64,000 nucleotides of DNA, taken from contig JBFMDX010000010.1 in NCBI GenBank assembly GCA_040753795.1, positions 1 to 64,000 of the forward strand. Direction: 5' to 3'. Shown here piece by piece: positions 1 through 9,582 of this stretch (the first letter of the stretch is position 1; each line of letters opens with the position of its first letter). The notes under the pieces were generated by a model that did no database searches, was not told the origin of the DNA, and worked only from the letters and a program-made list of their open reading frames with translations. This DNA is from Thermodesulfobacteriota bacterium (GTDB lineage Bacteria > Desulfobacterota > Desulfobacteria > Desulfobacterales > Desulfosudaceae). Position numbers and translations under genes: made by a program.

Positions 1-1747
1 CCCGCAGCGCTTCCTGAAAACAGGCCGCGGCCCGATTATAATCCCTCTGGCGCTCGTAAACCAGTCCCAGATTGTTCAGCGACTCGGCGGCCTCCATGCT
101 GTCCGCTCCGGCCCCTGAAATCCTCATCGCCAACGCCTGGCGGGCATGGGACAGGGCCAGGTCCACCTCGCCGGTCCGCAGATAAGCGACGCCCAGGTTG
201 TTGTGAATTTCGGCGGTGTCCAGTCCTTCAGCCGCGAAGCTTTCCGTCTGAATCTGTAAGGCCGTCCGCAGGCAGGTGATGGCTTCCTGATAAGCCCCTG
301 TTTCCAGCAGCGCCGCGCCGAGGCTGTTGTTGATCTGGGCGATTGCCGGGGAACCCTTTTTCAACCGGCGGCCGGCCAGGTCCAGACTTTTGCGAAACCA
401 TGGGATGGCCTGGGGGTAATCACCGGAGCGTTCCAGCGCCAGGCCGAGGTTATGACAGGCCCGGGAATTTCCCGGCGCTTTTTTGACACCGTCCTGCCAG
501 AGAGCGATAGGGGTCAGCCACACGCCATTCCGCTGCCAGGCCCACAGGCCGCAGAGGCAGATCGCCGCCGTCAGGACAAAAGCGCCGGCTCTGGCGGGCC
601 GGAGATGACCGGCTGCCGACGCGACAACGGCCATGACCGGAAAGACCGACGGCAGGTAGGTGCGGTGCTCGAAGATGAGGGGCAGGCCGATGAATGAGGA
701 CTCGATGGCCAGGTTGCCCAGAAACCAGAAAATGGCGAACGACGGCAGCGGGTGTTCACGGGCCGCGGCTATTGCCAGGACGATCAGTCCGGCCAGGGCC
801 GTCAGGGCCGCTATCGTGGGGAACGGGTCCGTCAGCGACAGGGACAGGGGAAAGTCGTAATCCACGGTCAGTCGGTCCGGATGGGGGTAGAACAGCAATG
901 ACACAAAGTAGATGACCACCCGCGGCTGGGTCAGCAGCCGCTGGCCGGGGGTAAACGGTTTGTCCCGGTACGTCTCGGCTATCCGTTCCAGGGGGTGGCC
1001 GCCCAGGCAGACGACGGCAAGCAATCCGCATAGAATCGGGATCACTATCAGCCAGGGAAACCGTTTTTTCAACCAGGCGGCCTCCCGATTCTGGAAGAAA
1101 TACCATTCATACAGAAAGAGGAATATCGGCAGGGTGACGATCGTTTCCCTGGCGGTCAGACCGACCAACCCGCACAGGGCGCATCCGGAAAACAGCAGGA
1201 CCCTTTTCCCCTTGCCGGAGGTTTCATTCTGCCTGATCCGTCCCTGAATATAGCAGATCAGTGCCAGCAGGTAGAACATCGTGGCCAGCAGGTTCATGCG
1301 TTTGACGATATAGGTGACGGATTGAATGTGCGGCGGCAGCGCCAGCCAGAGGAGGCAGGCCAGAAGCGGTGTCGATTGTGTGCGCTGATGCATTCTGCCC
1401 AGGGTAAGCCCTGTCAGATAATATACCAGCAGCGCGTTGGCAATGTGGAGGGCAAGATTGACGAGGCGGTAACCGGTGACGTCCAAGCGGTGCACGGTGT
1501 AGTTCAGGAGAAACGTCAGCTTGGCCAGGGGGCGGCGGGCGGAAGGTTCTTCGAATAAATTGGTCAACGCCTGCCAGGTAATGTCGGTGACCATGATCTG
1601 GGGGTTGTCGACGATAATACCGTCGTCGTCAAACACGAACGGGGCTGACAAGGTGTGGCCATAGATCGCCAGGGCGACCAGAGCCACAATCCCCGCCACG
1701 GTCAGCGGGTGATGGAAAAGGGTCGAAGGGGGAGAATGATTATTCAT
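1..1747 (-). CDS. TMTC-like GT-C membrane protein with TPR tail (3' end outside window)
   Basis: This gene was read by hand because it runs off the left edge, so at least 582 codons are visible. It starts at ATG 1747 and overlaps the stop of the gene upstream by 8 bp. The N-terminus is a membrane segment followed by the acidic loop FVFDDDGIIVDNPQ, as expected for the first external loop of GT-C glycosyltransferases. The signature SVTYIVKRMN and a loop reading EHRTYLPSVFP follow, then about 10 membrane segments. From about residue 410 there are TPR repeats, for example NNLGLVYERQRDYNRA. It is the third of three tandem paralogues. The family resembles eukaryotic TMTC proteins (DUF1736 plus TPR), which are linked to O-mannosylation. 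A glycosyltransferase role is inferred and the substrate is unknown. Confidence 0.8.
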   Translation of the reverse strand, partial: MNNHSPPSTLFHHPLTVAGIVALVALAIYGHTLSAPFVFDDDGIIVDNPQIMVTDITWQALTNLFEEPSARRPLAKLTFLLNYTVHRLDVTGYRLVNLALHIANALLVYYLTGLTLGRMHQRTQSTPLLACLLWLALPPHIQSVTYIVKRMNLLATMFYLLALICYIQGRIRQNETSGKGKRVLLFSGCALCGLVGLTARETIVTLPIFLFLYEWYFFQNREAAWLKKRFPWLIVIPILCGLLAVVCLGGHPLERIAETYRDKPFTPGQRLLTQPRVVIYFVSLLFYPHPDRLTVDYDFPLSLSLTDPFPTIAALTALAGLIVLAIAAAREHPLPSFAIFWFLGNLAIESSFIGLPLIFEHRTYLPSVFPVMAVVASAAGHLRPARAGAFVLTAAICLCGLWAWQRNGVWLTPIALWQDGVKKAPGNSRACHNLGLALERSGDYPQAIPWFRKSLDLAGRRLKKGSPAIAQINNSLGAALLETGAYQEAITCLRTALQIQTESFAAEGLDTAEIHNNLGVAYLRTGEVDLALSHARQALAMRISGAGADSMEAAESLNNLGLVYERQRDYNRAAACFQEALR

Positions 1748-3908
1748 CGGCCTTGTTACCGGATCTGGTCGTGAGCGCTTTCAACTGCTGCCTGGCTTCG
1801 GCATGCTCCGGGTGGTCGGCGAGGATTTTACAATACTGGGCAACGGCCTCGTCCGTCAGGTCCTGCCGGGCCAGAGCTGCTGCCAGGGCCATTCGCAATT
1901 CGGGAAAATCGGGCCCCAGGGCCAGGGCCTTTTCCAGGTGCGTGCGCGTGTCCTGGTATTTTTCCTGCCGCAGCAGAAAAAGGCCGAGCTCGGCGCGGGC
2001 GGCCGGAGCGTCCGGCGCCAGAAAGACCGCCCGGAAAAGGTGAAATACCGCCATTACGGGGTCGCCCAGCCTGTCGCAGGCGATGCCGATATTGATGTTG
2101 ACTTCCGCCAGGTCGGGCGACAGCTCCAGGGCTTTTTTTAAGTGGGGCAGGGCTTTGCCGGCATCGCCGGCCCCCAGGAAGATGGCGCCCAGATTGTTTT
2201 CGGCGGCGGCGTTTTCCGGGTCCAGCTCCAGGGCCCGGCGGCAGTGGCGGATGGCCGGCTCCACCTGACCGGTCTGATAATAGGCCCTGCCCAGGGCGTT
2301 ATGCGCGTCGGAATCGTTCGGGGAAAGGCGAACGGCGGTTTCTAGCAGCGGCAAGGCTTCCACCGGGTTTCCTTTTTCGGTCGCGATGATACCCAGATTC
2401 GTGAACGCGCCGGCGAAACCCGGCTGCAATGCGATGGCCTGCCGGAATTCGTCTTCCGCCGCCTCCATATCTCCGGATTGATAGGAGAGCAGCCCCCGGT
2501 TGTAGTGAACCGGCCCTTTTTCGCCATGGGGGAGAACCAGGGCTTTTTCATACTCGGTCCTGGCCTTTTCCACCTCCCCGGCTTCGGCCAGGGCCAGTCC
2601 GTAGTCATTCCGGGGGGCGACCAGCCGCGGCGACTTCATGCAGCCGTCGCGCCAGAAAGAGACCCGGTCCTGCCAGGTGATGTTCCGCTGATACGTCCAG
2701 TACCCGTTGGCAATAATGAGTCCACCGGCCAGAATGATCGCCACCCCTCTGGATCGCAAGAGCCGGATCAGTAGAGCGGCCGCGGCCATGGCCGGGAAGA
2801 TTGAGGGAAGATATAGACGGTGTTCGAAAGCCATGGCCAGACCGATCAGCGAAGATTCGACCGCCAGGGTCCCCAGATACCAGAAAACGGCAAACGACAA
2901 CAGTCGCTGTCGCCGGGCCGTTTTTACGGCCAGGACGACCAGGGCCGCCAGGGCCGCCAGCGCGAGCGCGGTTGTCATCGGGTCGGTGACAGCACGGGAG
3001 AGGGGAAAATCATAGTTCAGGGTCAGCCGGTCCGGATGGGGATAGAACAGCAAGGACAGATAGTAGACCAGAACCGACGGCTGGGTCAGCAGGCGCTGTC
3101 CGGGGGTGAACGGTTTGCCGTGATAGGTGTCCGCTATCCGCTCCAGGGGGTGGCCGCCCAGGTAGAGACCGGCGAAAAGAACGCACAGCAGGATCGCCAG
3201 AAGCGGTCTCCGCCAATGCCGTCGCAGCCAGCCGCTGTCCAGATTCCGGAAAAAAAACCATTCATACAGGAAAATAAATGCCGGCAGGGTGGCGACAATC
3301 TGCTTGGACACCAGACCCGCCAGCCCGGCCAGGCAGCAGCCGGAAAGCCACAGGGCGATGACGCCTTTGCCGGCACCCCGCTCCTGGCGGGTTCGGGCCC
3401 GGACATAGCAGATCATGGCCAGGAGATAGAACAGGACGGCCAGGGCGTTCATGCGCTGGACAATATAGGTTACGGACTGGGTATGCGCGGGCTGGACCAG
3501 CCAGAGCAGGCCGGTCAGAAGGGACGGAAAAAAAGGCTTTCTTCCTGTCAGGCGAAAGGTCTGCCAGGCCAGGCAGAACACCAGCCAGCCGTTCACTACA
3601 TGGATGAGAAGATTGGTCAGGTGGTAACCGCTTTCCCGATATTGATGCAGGTAGTAATTGGCGGCAAAAGTCATTACCGGCAGAATCCTGTCGGCGGGAT
3701 TGTGTTTTATCGCATCAGCGATTTGCCCTTTTGTCAGCCGGGTCAGACGGATATGGGGATTCTCGCGGATCAGGGAAAGGTCGTCGCAATAAAACGGCGC
3801 CGGCAGCGAATTGCCGTAGATCAGCGCGCCGATGGCGTAAATCATCAGAAAAACGGCCGGAGCCGCTTTCCGGAAAACCATGGCGCTGTCGGAATGACCG
3901 GGGGTCAT
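1740..3908 (-). CDS. TMTC-like GT-C membrane protein with TPR tail
   Basis: The 722-residue protein has an N-terminal membrane half (about residues 1-400) and a TPR half. The first external loop carries FYCDDLSLIRENPHIR, with the paired aspartates typical of GT-C enzymes. Family blocks shared with both neighbours are HTQSVTYIVQRMN, GQRLLTQP, HPDRLTLNYDFPLS and FEHRLYLPSIFP. About eight TPRs fill residues 430-715. The start ATG overlaps the stop of the upstream paralogue by 4 bp (ATGA), so the genes are probably translationally coupled. The likely site of action is the outer face of the cytoplasmic membrane, with a lipid-linked sugar donor. That role is inferred from the fold, and neither donor nor acceptor is evident. 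Confidence 0.85.
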   Translation of the reverse strand: MTPGHSDSAMVFRKAAPAVFLMIYAIGALIYGNSLPAPFYCDDLSLIRENPHIRLTRLTKGQIADAIKHNPADRILPVMTFAANYYLHQYRESGYHLTNLLIHVVNGWLVFCLAWQTFRLTGRKPFFPSLLTGLLWLVQPAHTQSVTYIVQRMNALAVLFYLLAMICYVRARTRQERGAGKGVIALWLSGCCLAGLAGLVSKQIVATLPAFIFLYEWFFFRNLDSGWLRRHWRRPLLAILLCVLFAGLYLGGHPLERIADTYHGKPFTPGQRLLTQPSVLVYYLSLLFYPHPDRLTLNYDFPLSRAVTDPMTTALALAALAALVVLAVKTARRQRLLSFAVFWYLGTLAVESSLIGLAMAFEHRLYLPSIFPAMAAAALLIRLLRSRGVAIILAGGLIIANGYWTYQRNITWQDRVSFWRDGCMKSPRLVAPRNDYGLALAEAGEVEKARTEYEKALVLPHGEKGPVHYNRGLLSYQSGDMEAAEDEFRQAIALQPGFAGAFTNLGIIATEKGNPVEALPLLETAVRLSPNDSDAHNALGRAYYQTGQVEPAIRHCRRALELDPENAAAENNLGAIFLGAGDAGKALPHLKKALELSPDLAEVNINIGIACDRLGDPVMAVFHLFRAVFLAPDAPAARAELGLFLLRQEKYQDTRTHLEKALALGPDFPELRMALAAALARQDLTDEAVAQYCKILADHPEHAEARQQLKALTTRSGNKADE

Positions 3909-6334
3909 GGGGTGTCTTTCAGGTGATTCATCATCTGTTGAAAGCGGGGCGTGTCGCGGATCGATTCCAGATCCGGATCGGTCCGTAACGCCTCAATGTC
4001 ATGATATCCTTTTTCCATCGCTTTTTCCAGCTGCCCCAGGGCGTTGTCGGTCTGGTTCTGCCGGGCATACAGGCAGGCCAGATTGAATGACACCGTCGCT
4101 GACCCGGGCAGCAGCTTTTCCAGTTTTTCCAGTACCCCGGCGGCTTCGCCGTATGCCTGGCTGCCGGCCAGGACCACCGCCAGCTGGTTGAGCAGGTCCG
4201 GAGCCTCGGGAGCGACCGACAAGGCCCGGCGGTAATAGTAGGCGGCCTCGTTCCATTGCCGCTTTTTTTCGCTGATCAGGGCCAGTTTCGCCAGAACAGC
4301 GGGATCGTCCGGTGACAGATCCAGGGCCCGGGTCAGCTCCGTCCGGGCCTCGTCCAGGCGGTTGGCGGCCAGCAGCGCCGATCCCAGTTCGGCCCGGGCC
4401 CGGGCCAGTTTCGGCGTGGCTTCCGCGGCCCGGGTGAGAAAGGCGACGGCCTCTTCCGGCCGGTTCAGCGTGTTTAAGGCGATGCCGGCGTTTAAATTGG
4501 CCTGGGGGTGGAACGGGAACCGGTCGAGTACCCGCTTCAGGTGAAACAGCCCCTGGTGCGGATCTCCTCCATGCTGCAGCAGGGCGCCCAGCATCACTTC
4601 GGCGTCGGCGTTATCGGGATCCACCGCCAGGGCCCGGCTGCAGATCTCCATGGCCCGGCCGATGTCTCCGTCTTTCTGGTAACCGGCCCGGGCCAGCAGG
4701 GGATAGGCGGGTGTCAGCCAGGGGGACAGCCGGACCGAGGTTTCCAGGTGGGTGACGGCCTCGTCCAGACGATTTGCCGTCAGCAGGGCCCGGCCCAGGT
4801 TCATGTGCGCTTCCGCCAGGTTCGGATTGATCTGGACGGCCCGCTGGCCGAAGTCGATGGCCTTTTCGGTGTCGCCCAGGTCATCATACATTCTGGAAAT
4901 ATTATTGTACGCGTCGGCCGTATTGACTTTGGGCGGGGAAAGGGCGATGGACTGCCGGCAGGCGGCAATCCCTTCCTCATTCCGGCGCTGTTTGCCCAGG
5001 GCCATGCCCAGGTTGTTGTAAGCGATAAAGCTGGCGGGCGACTTTTGAATGGCGTCCTGCCAGAGACGGACTTCGTCGGCCCAGATCCCGTTCCGCTGCC
5101 GGGTCCAGAATCCGCAAACGGCGATCAGCAGAACGATCGTTGTCATGGCCAGCCGACGGGGGGCGATGCGTTGCAGGAGAACGCAGGCCATGGCCATGAA
5201 CGGAAAAACCGAGGGAAGATAGGTGCGATGTTCGACCAGCATGGCCAGGCCGATGATGGACGATTCCACCGCCAGGGCCCCCAGGAACCACAAGATAGCG
5301 AAGGAAAACAGGCGGCTGCGTCTGGCTTTCCGGACGGCGGTGATAACGGTCAGCAGCAGCAGAGCCAGCGCGGGCAGGGTGGTGGCGGGACGGGTCAGGG
5401 ACGTGGAAACCGTCACCCAGTGATCGACAGTCAATCGTTCCGGCAGGGGCAGCAGCAGCAGGGAAATATAATGGATGATCACCCGGGGCTGGGTCAGCAG
5501 GCGCTCCCCCATGGTAAAGGGCTTTTTTTCATAGGTGGCCAGAATAGCCGTAACGGGGTCGCCTTTGAGATAGATGAAGACCAGGACGGTGAGGATGGCC
5601 GCCATGGCAAACAGGGTTGTCGCCTGCCTGCGGATGAAGCCGGTTTCAAGATCGCGGATAAAAAACCATTCATAGAGAAAAATCATCAGCGGCAGGGTGA
5701 TGGCGCTCTCCTTGGAAGCCAGGGCGCATATTCCCGACAGCCCGCTGCCGATCAGCCACGGGGCCGCGGCGGTCCGCCGGCGCCCGGCTTCGGGTGGAAC
5801 CGTTCTGGCCCGGATGTACATGGCCAGGGCGGCGAGGTAGAACAGGGCGGACAGGGAGGTCATCCGCTGAACAATATAGGTGACCGACTGGGTGTGAACC
5901 GGGTTGACCAGCCACAGGGCGGCGGTCAGGAAGGGTGCCGCCGGAATCTCTTTTTTCAGCAAGGCCAGGGTCTGCCGGGTCAGAAGGTAGACCAGCAGCC
6001 CATTAATCACATGAATCAGCCAGTTGACCGCATGATAGCCGGCGACCTGATAGCCGTGAAAATAATAATTCAGGGCGAAGGATAACACGGGGATCGGCCG
6101 GGTAATGGAACGGCTCCGGATAATATCAGCCAGGGAGGACGGGGACAGGTCCCGTACCCGGATATGGGGATTCTTCGGGATGTTCAGGTTGTCGTCAAAA
6201 ACAAAGGGGGCCCGGAGGGTATTGCCGTAAACGGCCAGGCACAATAGACCCAGGGCCATAAAAACGACCGGTATCCGCCACCGCTCTTTCCCGGGCGCCA
6301 GAGGATCGATGCTCGCGTGCATGCAAGAGGACAT
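3905..6334 (-). CDS. TMTC-like GT-C membrane protein with long TPR tail
   Basis: This 809-residue protein is the first gene of a three-gene minus-strand operon. A single N-terminal segment (about 20-40) precedes the loop APFVFDDNLNIPKNPHIR, followed by SVTYIVQRM, SKESAITLPLMIFLYEWFF, GERLLTQPRV and VEHRTYLPSVFPF, all shared with the two downstream paralogues. Residues from about 450 to 780 are TPRs. The C-terminal segment EKGYHDIEALRTDPDLESI resembles a motif often found at the end of bacterial TPR proteins. The start is uncertain: ATG 6334 is fused to a CACTTAA repeat array and has no Shine-Dalgarno sequence. ATG 6322 is an alternative. The enzymatic role is inferred from the family. Confidence 0.82.
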   Translation of the reverse strand: MSSCMHASIDPLAPGKERWRIPVVFMALGLLCLAVYGNTLRAPFVFDDNLNIPKNPHIRVRDLSPSSLADIIRSRSITRPIPVLSFALNYYFHGYQVAGYHAVNWLIHVINGLLVYLLTRQTLALLKKEIPAAPFLTAALWLVNPVHTQSVTYIVQRMTSLSALFYLAALAMYIRARTVPPEAGRRRTAAAPWLIGSGLSGICALASKESAITLPLMIFLYEWFFIRDLETGFIRRQATTLFAMAAILTVLVFIYLKGDPVTAILATYEKKPFTMGERLLTQPRVIIHYISLLLLPLPERLTVDHWVTVSTSLTRPATTLPALALLLLTVITAVRKARRSRLFSFAILWFLGALAVESSIIGLAMLVEHRTYLPSVFPFMAMACVLLQRIAPRRLAMTTIVLLIAVCGFWTRQRNGIWADEVRLWQDAIQKSPASFIAYNNLGMALGKQRRNEEGIAACRQSIALSPPKVNTADAYNNISRMYDDLGDTEKAIDFGQRAVQINPNLAEAHMNLGRALLTANRLDEAVTHLETSVRLSPWLTPAYPLLARAGYQKDGDIGRAMEICSRALAVDPDNADAEVMLGALLQHGGDPHQGLFHLKRVLDRFPFHPQANLNAGIALNTLNRPEEAVAFLTRAAEATPKLARARAELGSALLAANRLDEARTELTRALDLSPDDPAVLAKLALISEKKRQWNEAAYYYRRALSVAPEAPDLLNQLAVVLAGSQAYGEAAGVLEKLEKLLPGSATVSFNLACLYARQNQTDNALGQLEKAMEKGYHDIEALRTDPDLESIRDTPRFQQMMNHLKDTP

Positions 6335-6370
6335 TAAGTGTTAAGTGATTAAGTGGTTAAGTGTTAAGTG
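6334..6370. repeat. Heptamer array TTAAGTG (5 copies)
   Basis: Five copies of TTAAGTG lie at 6334, 6341, 6349, 6357 and 6364. Two adjoin directly and the others are separated by a single base. On the minus strand the array reads CACTTAA and runs straight into the start codon of the 809-residue TPR protein. Related arrays lie at 41137-41171 and 46552-46853. The function is unknown. Confidence 0.8.
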
Positions 6371-6482
6371 GCTACGGGGTATACATCGCATAAGTGTCAG
6401 GTGAATTCAAGAATCTTCAAAAGCGCCCGGCGGTCGTTATGGATGACGCGGCGCGGGGGCGATGATACGCCGAAATTTATCC

Positions 6483-6511
6483 TTGACATTTTTTCGCAAT
6501 TCGGCAACCAT
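6483..6511 (+). promoter_or_regulatory. Weak candidate sigma-70 promoter for the secreted-protein pair
   Basis: A perfect -35 box, TTGACA (6483-6488), is followed after 17 bp by AACCAT, a poor -10 box. Slightly longer spacings give ACCATA or CATAAC. It lies 45-75 bp upstream of the possible starts of the first secreted protein. Only the -35 half is convincing. Confidence 0.3.
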
Positions 6512-6555
6512 AACACATAAACACTGTTCGCGGATACAAATTCAGGTGCTTGATT

Positions 6556-7728
6556 ATGATCGATCACGCTGTACGATGGGGGGGGATGACCCATCCCGGA
6601 TTCAAGTTTCGTCTAAAGATATTTTTTAGGATTATCCTTCTCCTCCTGGCGGCCTTCCTGCCGTTGCCTGGTATCGCCGGCATGGACGTTATGACCAACC
6701 ATGAAATGGGTGAGCTGGAAGGCGGCAAAATGTGTGAACTGGCCATCAGCGACCCGAACTACTATTCTTCCACCACCCCTGTTACCGTGGTCCGGTTTGC
6801 CAGCGATATCTACCTGGAAGCATACGGAGAAGTCGGTTCGCTTAAAATGGGAGACTACCCCCGCTCGGTGGCCGAACTGGGGGACATGGCCTCCATGGAC
6901 TCCAACTACACCATGGTTTACGGCCCGCAAGACCGGTCCAATCCGAGGGGCGGGGGGGCTCAGGTAAATGCAAGCTACATGGGGACCGGCGGGGATAATC
7001 CCTATATGACCAATACCAACCGGACCGACCGGATTCATGATCGTTACATGGGCACCGGCTCCAGCACCCTCGACCTGGGCACATCCGCCTATCAGCAGTC
7101 CGCCAACGCGCCGTGGGATAACTTCGGGTCCTATCTGGCCACCAATTATCCTGAAACTCAATGGGACATCAACTGGGAGGCCATGAAAACCGGGCTTTCC
7201 GCCGAATACCCCCTGCGCATTTACGGTCTGGTGTTAAGGGCGGAGTTTGATCACTGGGGCACCTCTCTCCAGCAGTTGCGGCGATTCGTGATCGGCTCCA
7301 ATAACCTCTATGGCTATGCCTCGGCCCGGCCCCTGGTGAGCAGCGGCTGGCTGAATGCCGAAATGGCCCGGCTCAATAACGCCGTCATGCCGCTGGTGCG
7401 CCAGACCTGTTTTCAGGTCCAGCGGGATCCGATCATGGATCAGTACTGGTCCCTGTCCAGTTTTTATTTCAATCCCGACAACACCGGGGCCCATGGCTCC
7501 TTCCGCCAGTTCTGGTTTAATACCTGCATGAACGACGTGACCATCACCCCGGGCATTGCCAACCAGGTCGGCCGGTATCAGGATAAAAATCACGGGTTTT
7601 TCCTTATGGTCGACATGACCGACAAGCGGTTTTCCGGATGGAATTTAATCGGCGGCGTCAATGAATACCGGGACTGGCCGCCCCTGGAGCAGGATGACTC
7701 CCACTATTTTGAAAACGAGTACCGATAA
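6556..7728 (+). CDS. Unknown secreted protein with conserved post-signal motif
   Basis: I do not recognise this family. The predicted 390-residue product has a hydrophobic signal segment (IFFRIILLLLAAFLPLPGIAG). The mature part begins MDVMTNHEMGELEGG, which matches the start of the next gene product (pattern M-x-x-[ML]-[ST]-x-x-[DE]-M-G-x-[LV]-x-G). The rest is rich in aromatic, Asn, Gly and Met residues with few charged stretches, like an exported beta-rich surface protein. Starts are possible at TTG 6550, ATG 6556 and ATG 6586, and none has a clean Shine-Dalgarno. It forms an operon with the gene at 7760 (31-bp gap) and lies between two groups of GT-C/TPR proteins. It could be a substrate of that machinery, which is speculative. 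Confidence 0.65.
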   Translation: MIDHAVRWGGMTHPGFKFRLKIFFRIILLLLAAFLPLPGIAGMDVMTNHEMGELEGGKMCELAISDPNYYSSTTPVTVVRFASDIYLEAYGEVGSLKMGDYPRSVAELGDMASMDSNYTMVYGPQDRSNPRGGGAQVNASYMGTGGDNPYMTNTNRTDRIHDRYMGTGSSTLDLGTSAYQQSANAPWDNFGSYLATNYPETQWDINWEAMKTGLSAEYPLRIYGLVLRAEFDHWGTSLQQLRRFVIGSNNLYGYASARPLVSSGWLNAEMARLNNAVMPLVRQTCFQVQRDPIMDQYWSLSSFYFNPDNTGAHGSFRQFWFNTCMNDVTITPGIANQVGRYQDKNHGFFLMVDMTDKRFSGWNLIGGVNEYRDWPPLEQDDSHYFENEYR

Positions 7729-7759
7729 ATCATCAAGATTATTGATTCGGGATGAAGGT

Positions 7760-9457
7760 ATGAAAAACAGCATTTATCGCGCAGTCGTGCTGGGGATTCT
7801 GCTGATGGCGGTTGGCTTGACGGGCGTCGATCGGGTGGCGGCCATGCAGGCCCTGTCTACTACCGACATGGGCGGGGTCACGGGCATGGCGGGTCTGACC
7901 ATCTATTTCAAAGATCTGGACGCCACCCTGATCCAGTTGGACGACTACATGCTGGATTTGAGCCCCAGCGACACCACCGACTGCTCGTTCCGGATTCGCG
8001 ATGATAACAACAGAACGTCCATGCCCCTTCCACCGGCCGGTTTAGACGGTAACAACATTGCCATGTCTTTTTGCGGGAGCCCCACCGACGAGAGCGTGCC
8101 GATCAATGTGGACTTTCTGGGGCTTGAAATCGATATCGGCTACGGGCGCTGCGCTGGTGAGACGATACTGGACGCCGACGCCATAACTTTTTCCCTGACC
8201 GGATACGGCAGTACCGAAATGTACAACGTCTGGGACCTGGCCCAGTTCGATCCCCCCACAGCCGCTCCGTTTGACGTGTTCGGTCTGACCCTGGGGGAAA
8301 TCTTCTGGGCGGAAAAATATATCGACCCGGAGAAGCACCTGTTCATGCATATCCTGCTCTCCCCGCTTTCATCTTATGCTGACGCCGGTTTTGTCGATTC
8401 CAACGAAGGCGCCTGGCAGGTTCCGATCGGTACCGGCCTGACCAAGGCCCAGATCCGGGACAACACTGGCGTGGGCGGTGAACTGGGCCTGAAACCGGGC
8501 GGCGGCACCTTCGGGTTCACGGGATTTAAAAAGTCCACCGGCAGCCCGCAGCGAGCCACGATCAGCAGTGTCATGCTGGCCGGAAAAATTATCGATCAGG
8601 GGACAACGGCCGCTGGCCCTTATGCCTCAGCCGATACCGATCAGTATCCCAACTGGAAATCGATTAACCGGAATTATTATTACCAGGACAGCCTCAACAA
8701 CTGGAATATCATGGGCGAAGCGGTCATCGGGGTCCACCATTACCGTACCTATAACAGAACCAACTATATTGGAAAGTATGCCAGCGGCGCCAATTTTGAC
8801 ATGTCGACCTTTGCCGATAACGTCATCGGCGCCACCAGCCCCACCCGGCCCCTCCGTTTCCAGGTGGCCACGGCCGACGCCGGTTATGACTGCGACGGTG
8901 ACGGTCTGCGGGATACCTACCTGATCTCTTATATGAACGGCCACTATTCCCGGACGGTTTACTTTCCGGACAGTGCCGTCTCCTCCATGGGGGCGTCGCC
9001 ATCAACTTCCCCCACCAGCACCGTCCCCCGGAAAAAGGAGTATATCCTCGGCGATATGCGGATCGGTTTTTCTGAGGAAAGGTACCCTTCCCGAGACTGG
9101 AGCAACGGCGTTTTTACCACCCTGATCATCAACGGCAGCGAGATCCGCCACGGCGGCTCCTGGGTGGTCAATGACATATCCCTGGAATACAACAAGGTGG
9201 TTATCCCCGGGGACCGGAACCTCGTCCAGGAAACATCCGCCGCCAGCGAGGATTACATCATTCCGGACCGGGATTACGGCAACGACGGCACCAACAACGT
9301 CAATCAGCTCGTGTTCCTCGGCGACCCCACCTCCTCTGCCCGTACCATGGAGATTGCCAATCCCTGCGACGGTGATGCCGGCGGTAATTATGGCTTGCCG
9401 ATGAATGAGGGCGATACGGCAGCGGACCTTTCCCGTCCCAGTACCTGGTGGCGATAG
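7760..9457 (+). CDS. Unknown secreted protein with DUF6160-like N-terminal motif
   Basis: The product is 565 residues. I chose ATG 7760 because it places a standard signal peptide at the N-terminus (MKNSIYRAVVLGILLMAVGL, cleavage near RVAA). The mature start, MQALSTTDMGGVTGMAGLTI, resembles the 'L-S-x-x-x-L-x-x-V-x-G-x-x-G-[IL]-x-I' start of DUF6160/FilF-type exported proteins. A DxDxDGxxD calcium-loop-like stretch, DCDGDGLRD, occurs about two thirds of the way along. The protein is rich in Gly, Asn, Tyr and Thr, which suggests a beta-rich surface or fibre protein. It is co-transcribed with the preceding gene, with which it shares the post-signal motif. The function is unknown. Confidence 0.65.
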   Translation: MKNSIYRAVVLGILLMAVGLTGVDRVAAMQALSTTDMGGVTGMAGLTIYFKDLDATLIQLDDYMLDLSPSDTTDCSFRIRDDNNRTSMPLPPAGLDGNNIAMSFCGSPTDESVPINVDFLGLEIDIGYGRCAGETILDADAITFSLTGYGSTEMYNVWDLAQFDPPTAAPFDVFGLTLGEIFWAEKYIDPEKHLFMHILLSPLSSYADAGFVDSNEGAWQVPIGTGLTKAQIRDNTGVGGELGLKPGGGTFGFTGFKKSTGSPQRATISSVMLAGKIIDQGTTAAGPYASADTDQYPNWKSINRNYYYQDSLNNWNIMGEAVIGVHHYRTYNRTNYIGKYASGANFDMSTFADNVIGATSPTRPLRFQVATADAGYDCDGDGLRDTYLISYMNGHYSRTVYFPDSAVSSMGASPSTSPTSTVPRKKEYILGDMRIGFSEERYPSRDWSNGVFTTLIINGSEIRHGGSWVVNDISLEYNKVVIPGDRNLVQETSAASEDYIIPDRDYGNDGTNNVNQLVFLGDPTSSARTMEIANPCDGDAGGNYGLPMNEGDTAADLSRPSTWWR

Positions 9458-9582
9458 GCCCCTTTTCCCATCCGTAAAGTTTCGAGAAGCCGACACTCCC
9501 GGTTCCATTTTTTTCGGAGGGGGGACCGAGGTCATCCTGTTTTGTGCTTTTTCCCTCTTCCGATATCTGATATTCTTCCGTC

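Noticed and set aside
4508-6085. 525-codon plus-strand frame opposite the TPR/GT-C gene
   Set aside because: Gln/Gly/Asp-rich shadow without membrane segments or motifs; the minus-strand gene has clear paralogues on both sides.
6556-7728. Double-glycine (bacteriocin-type) leader from the GELEGG motif
   Set aside because: The motif lies after a typical signal peptide in a protein of about 390 residues, and no peptidase-containing transporter gene is nearby.
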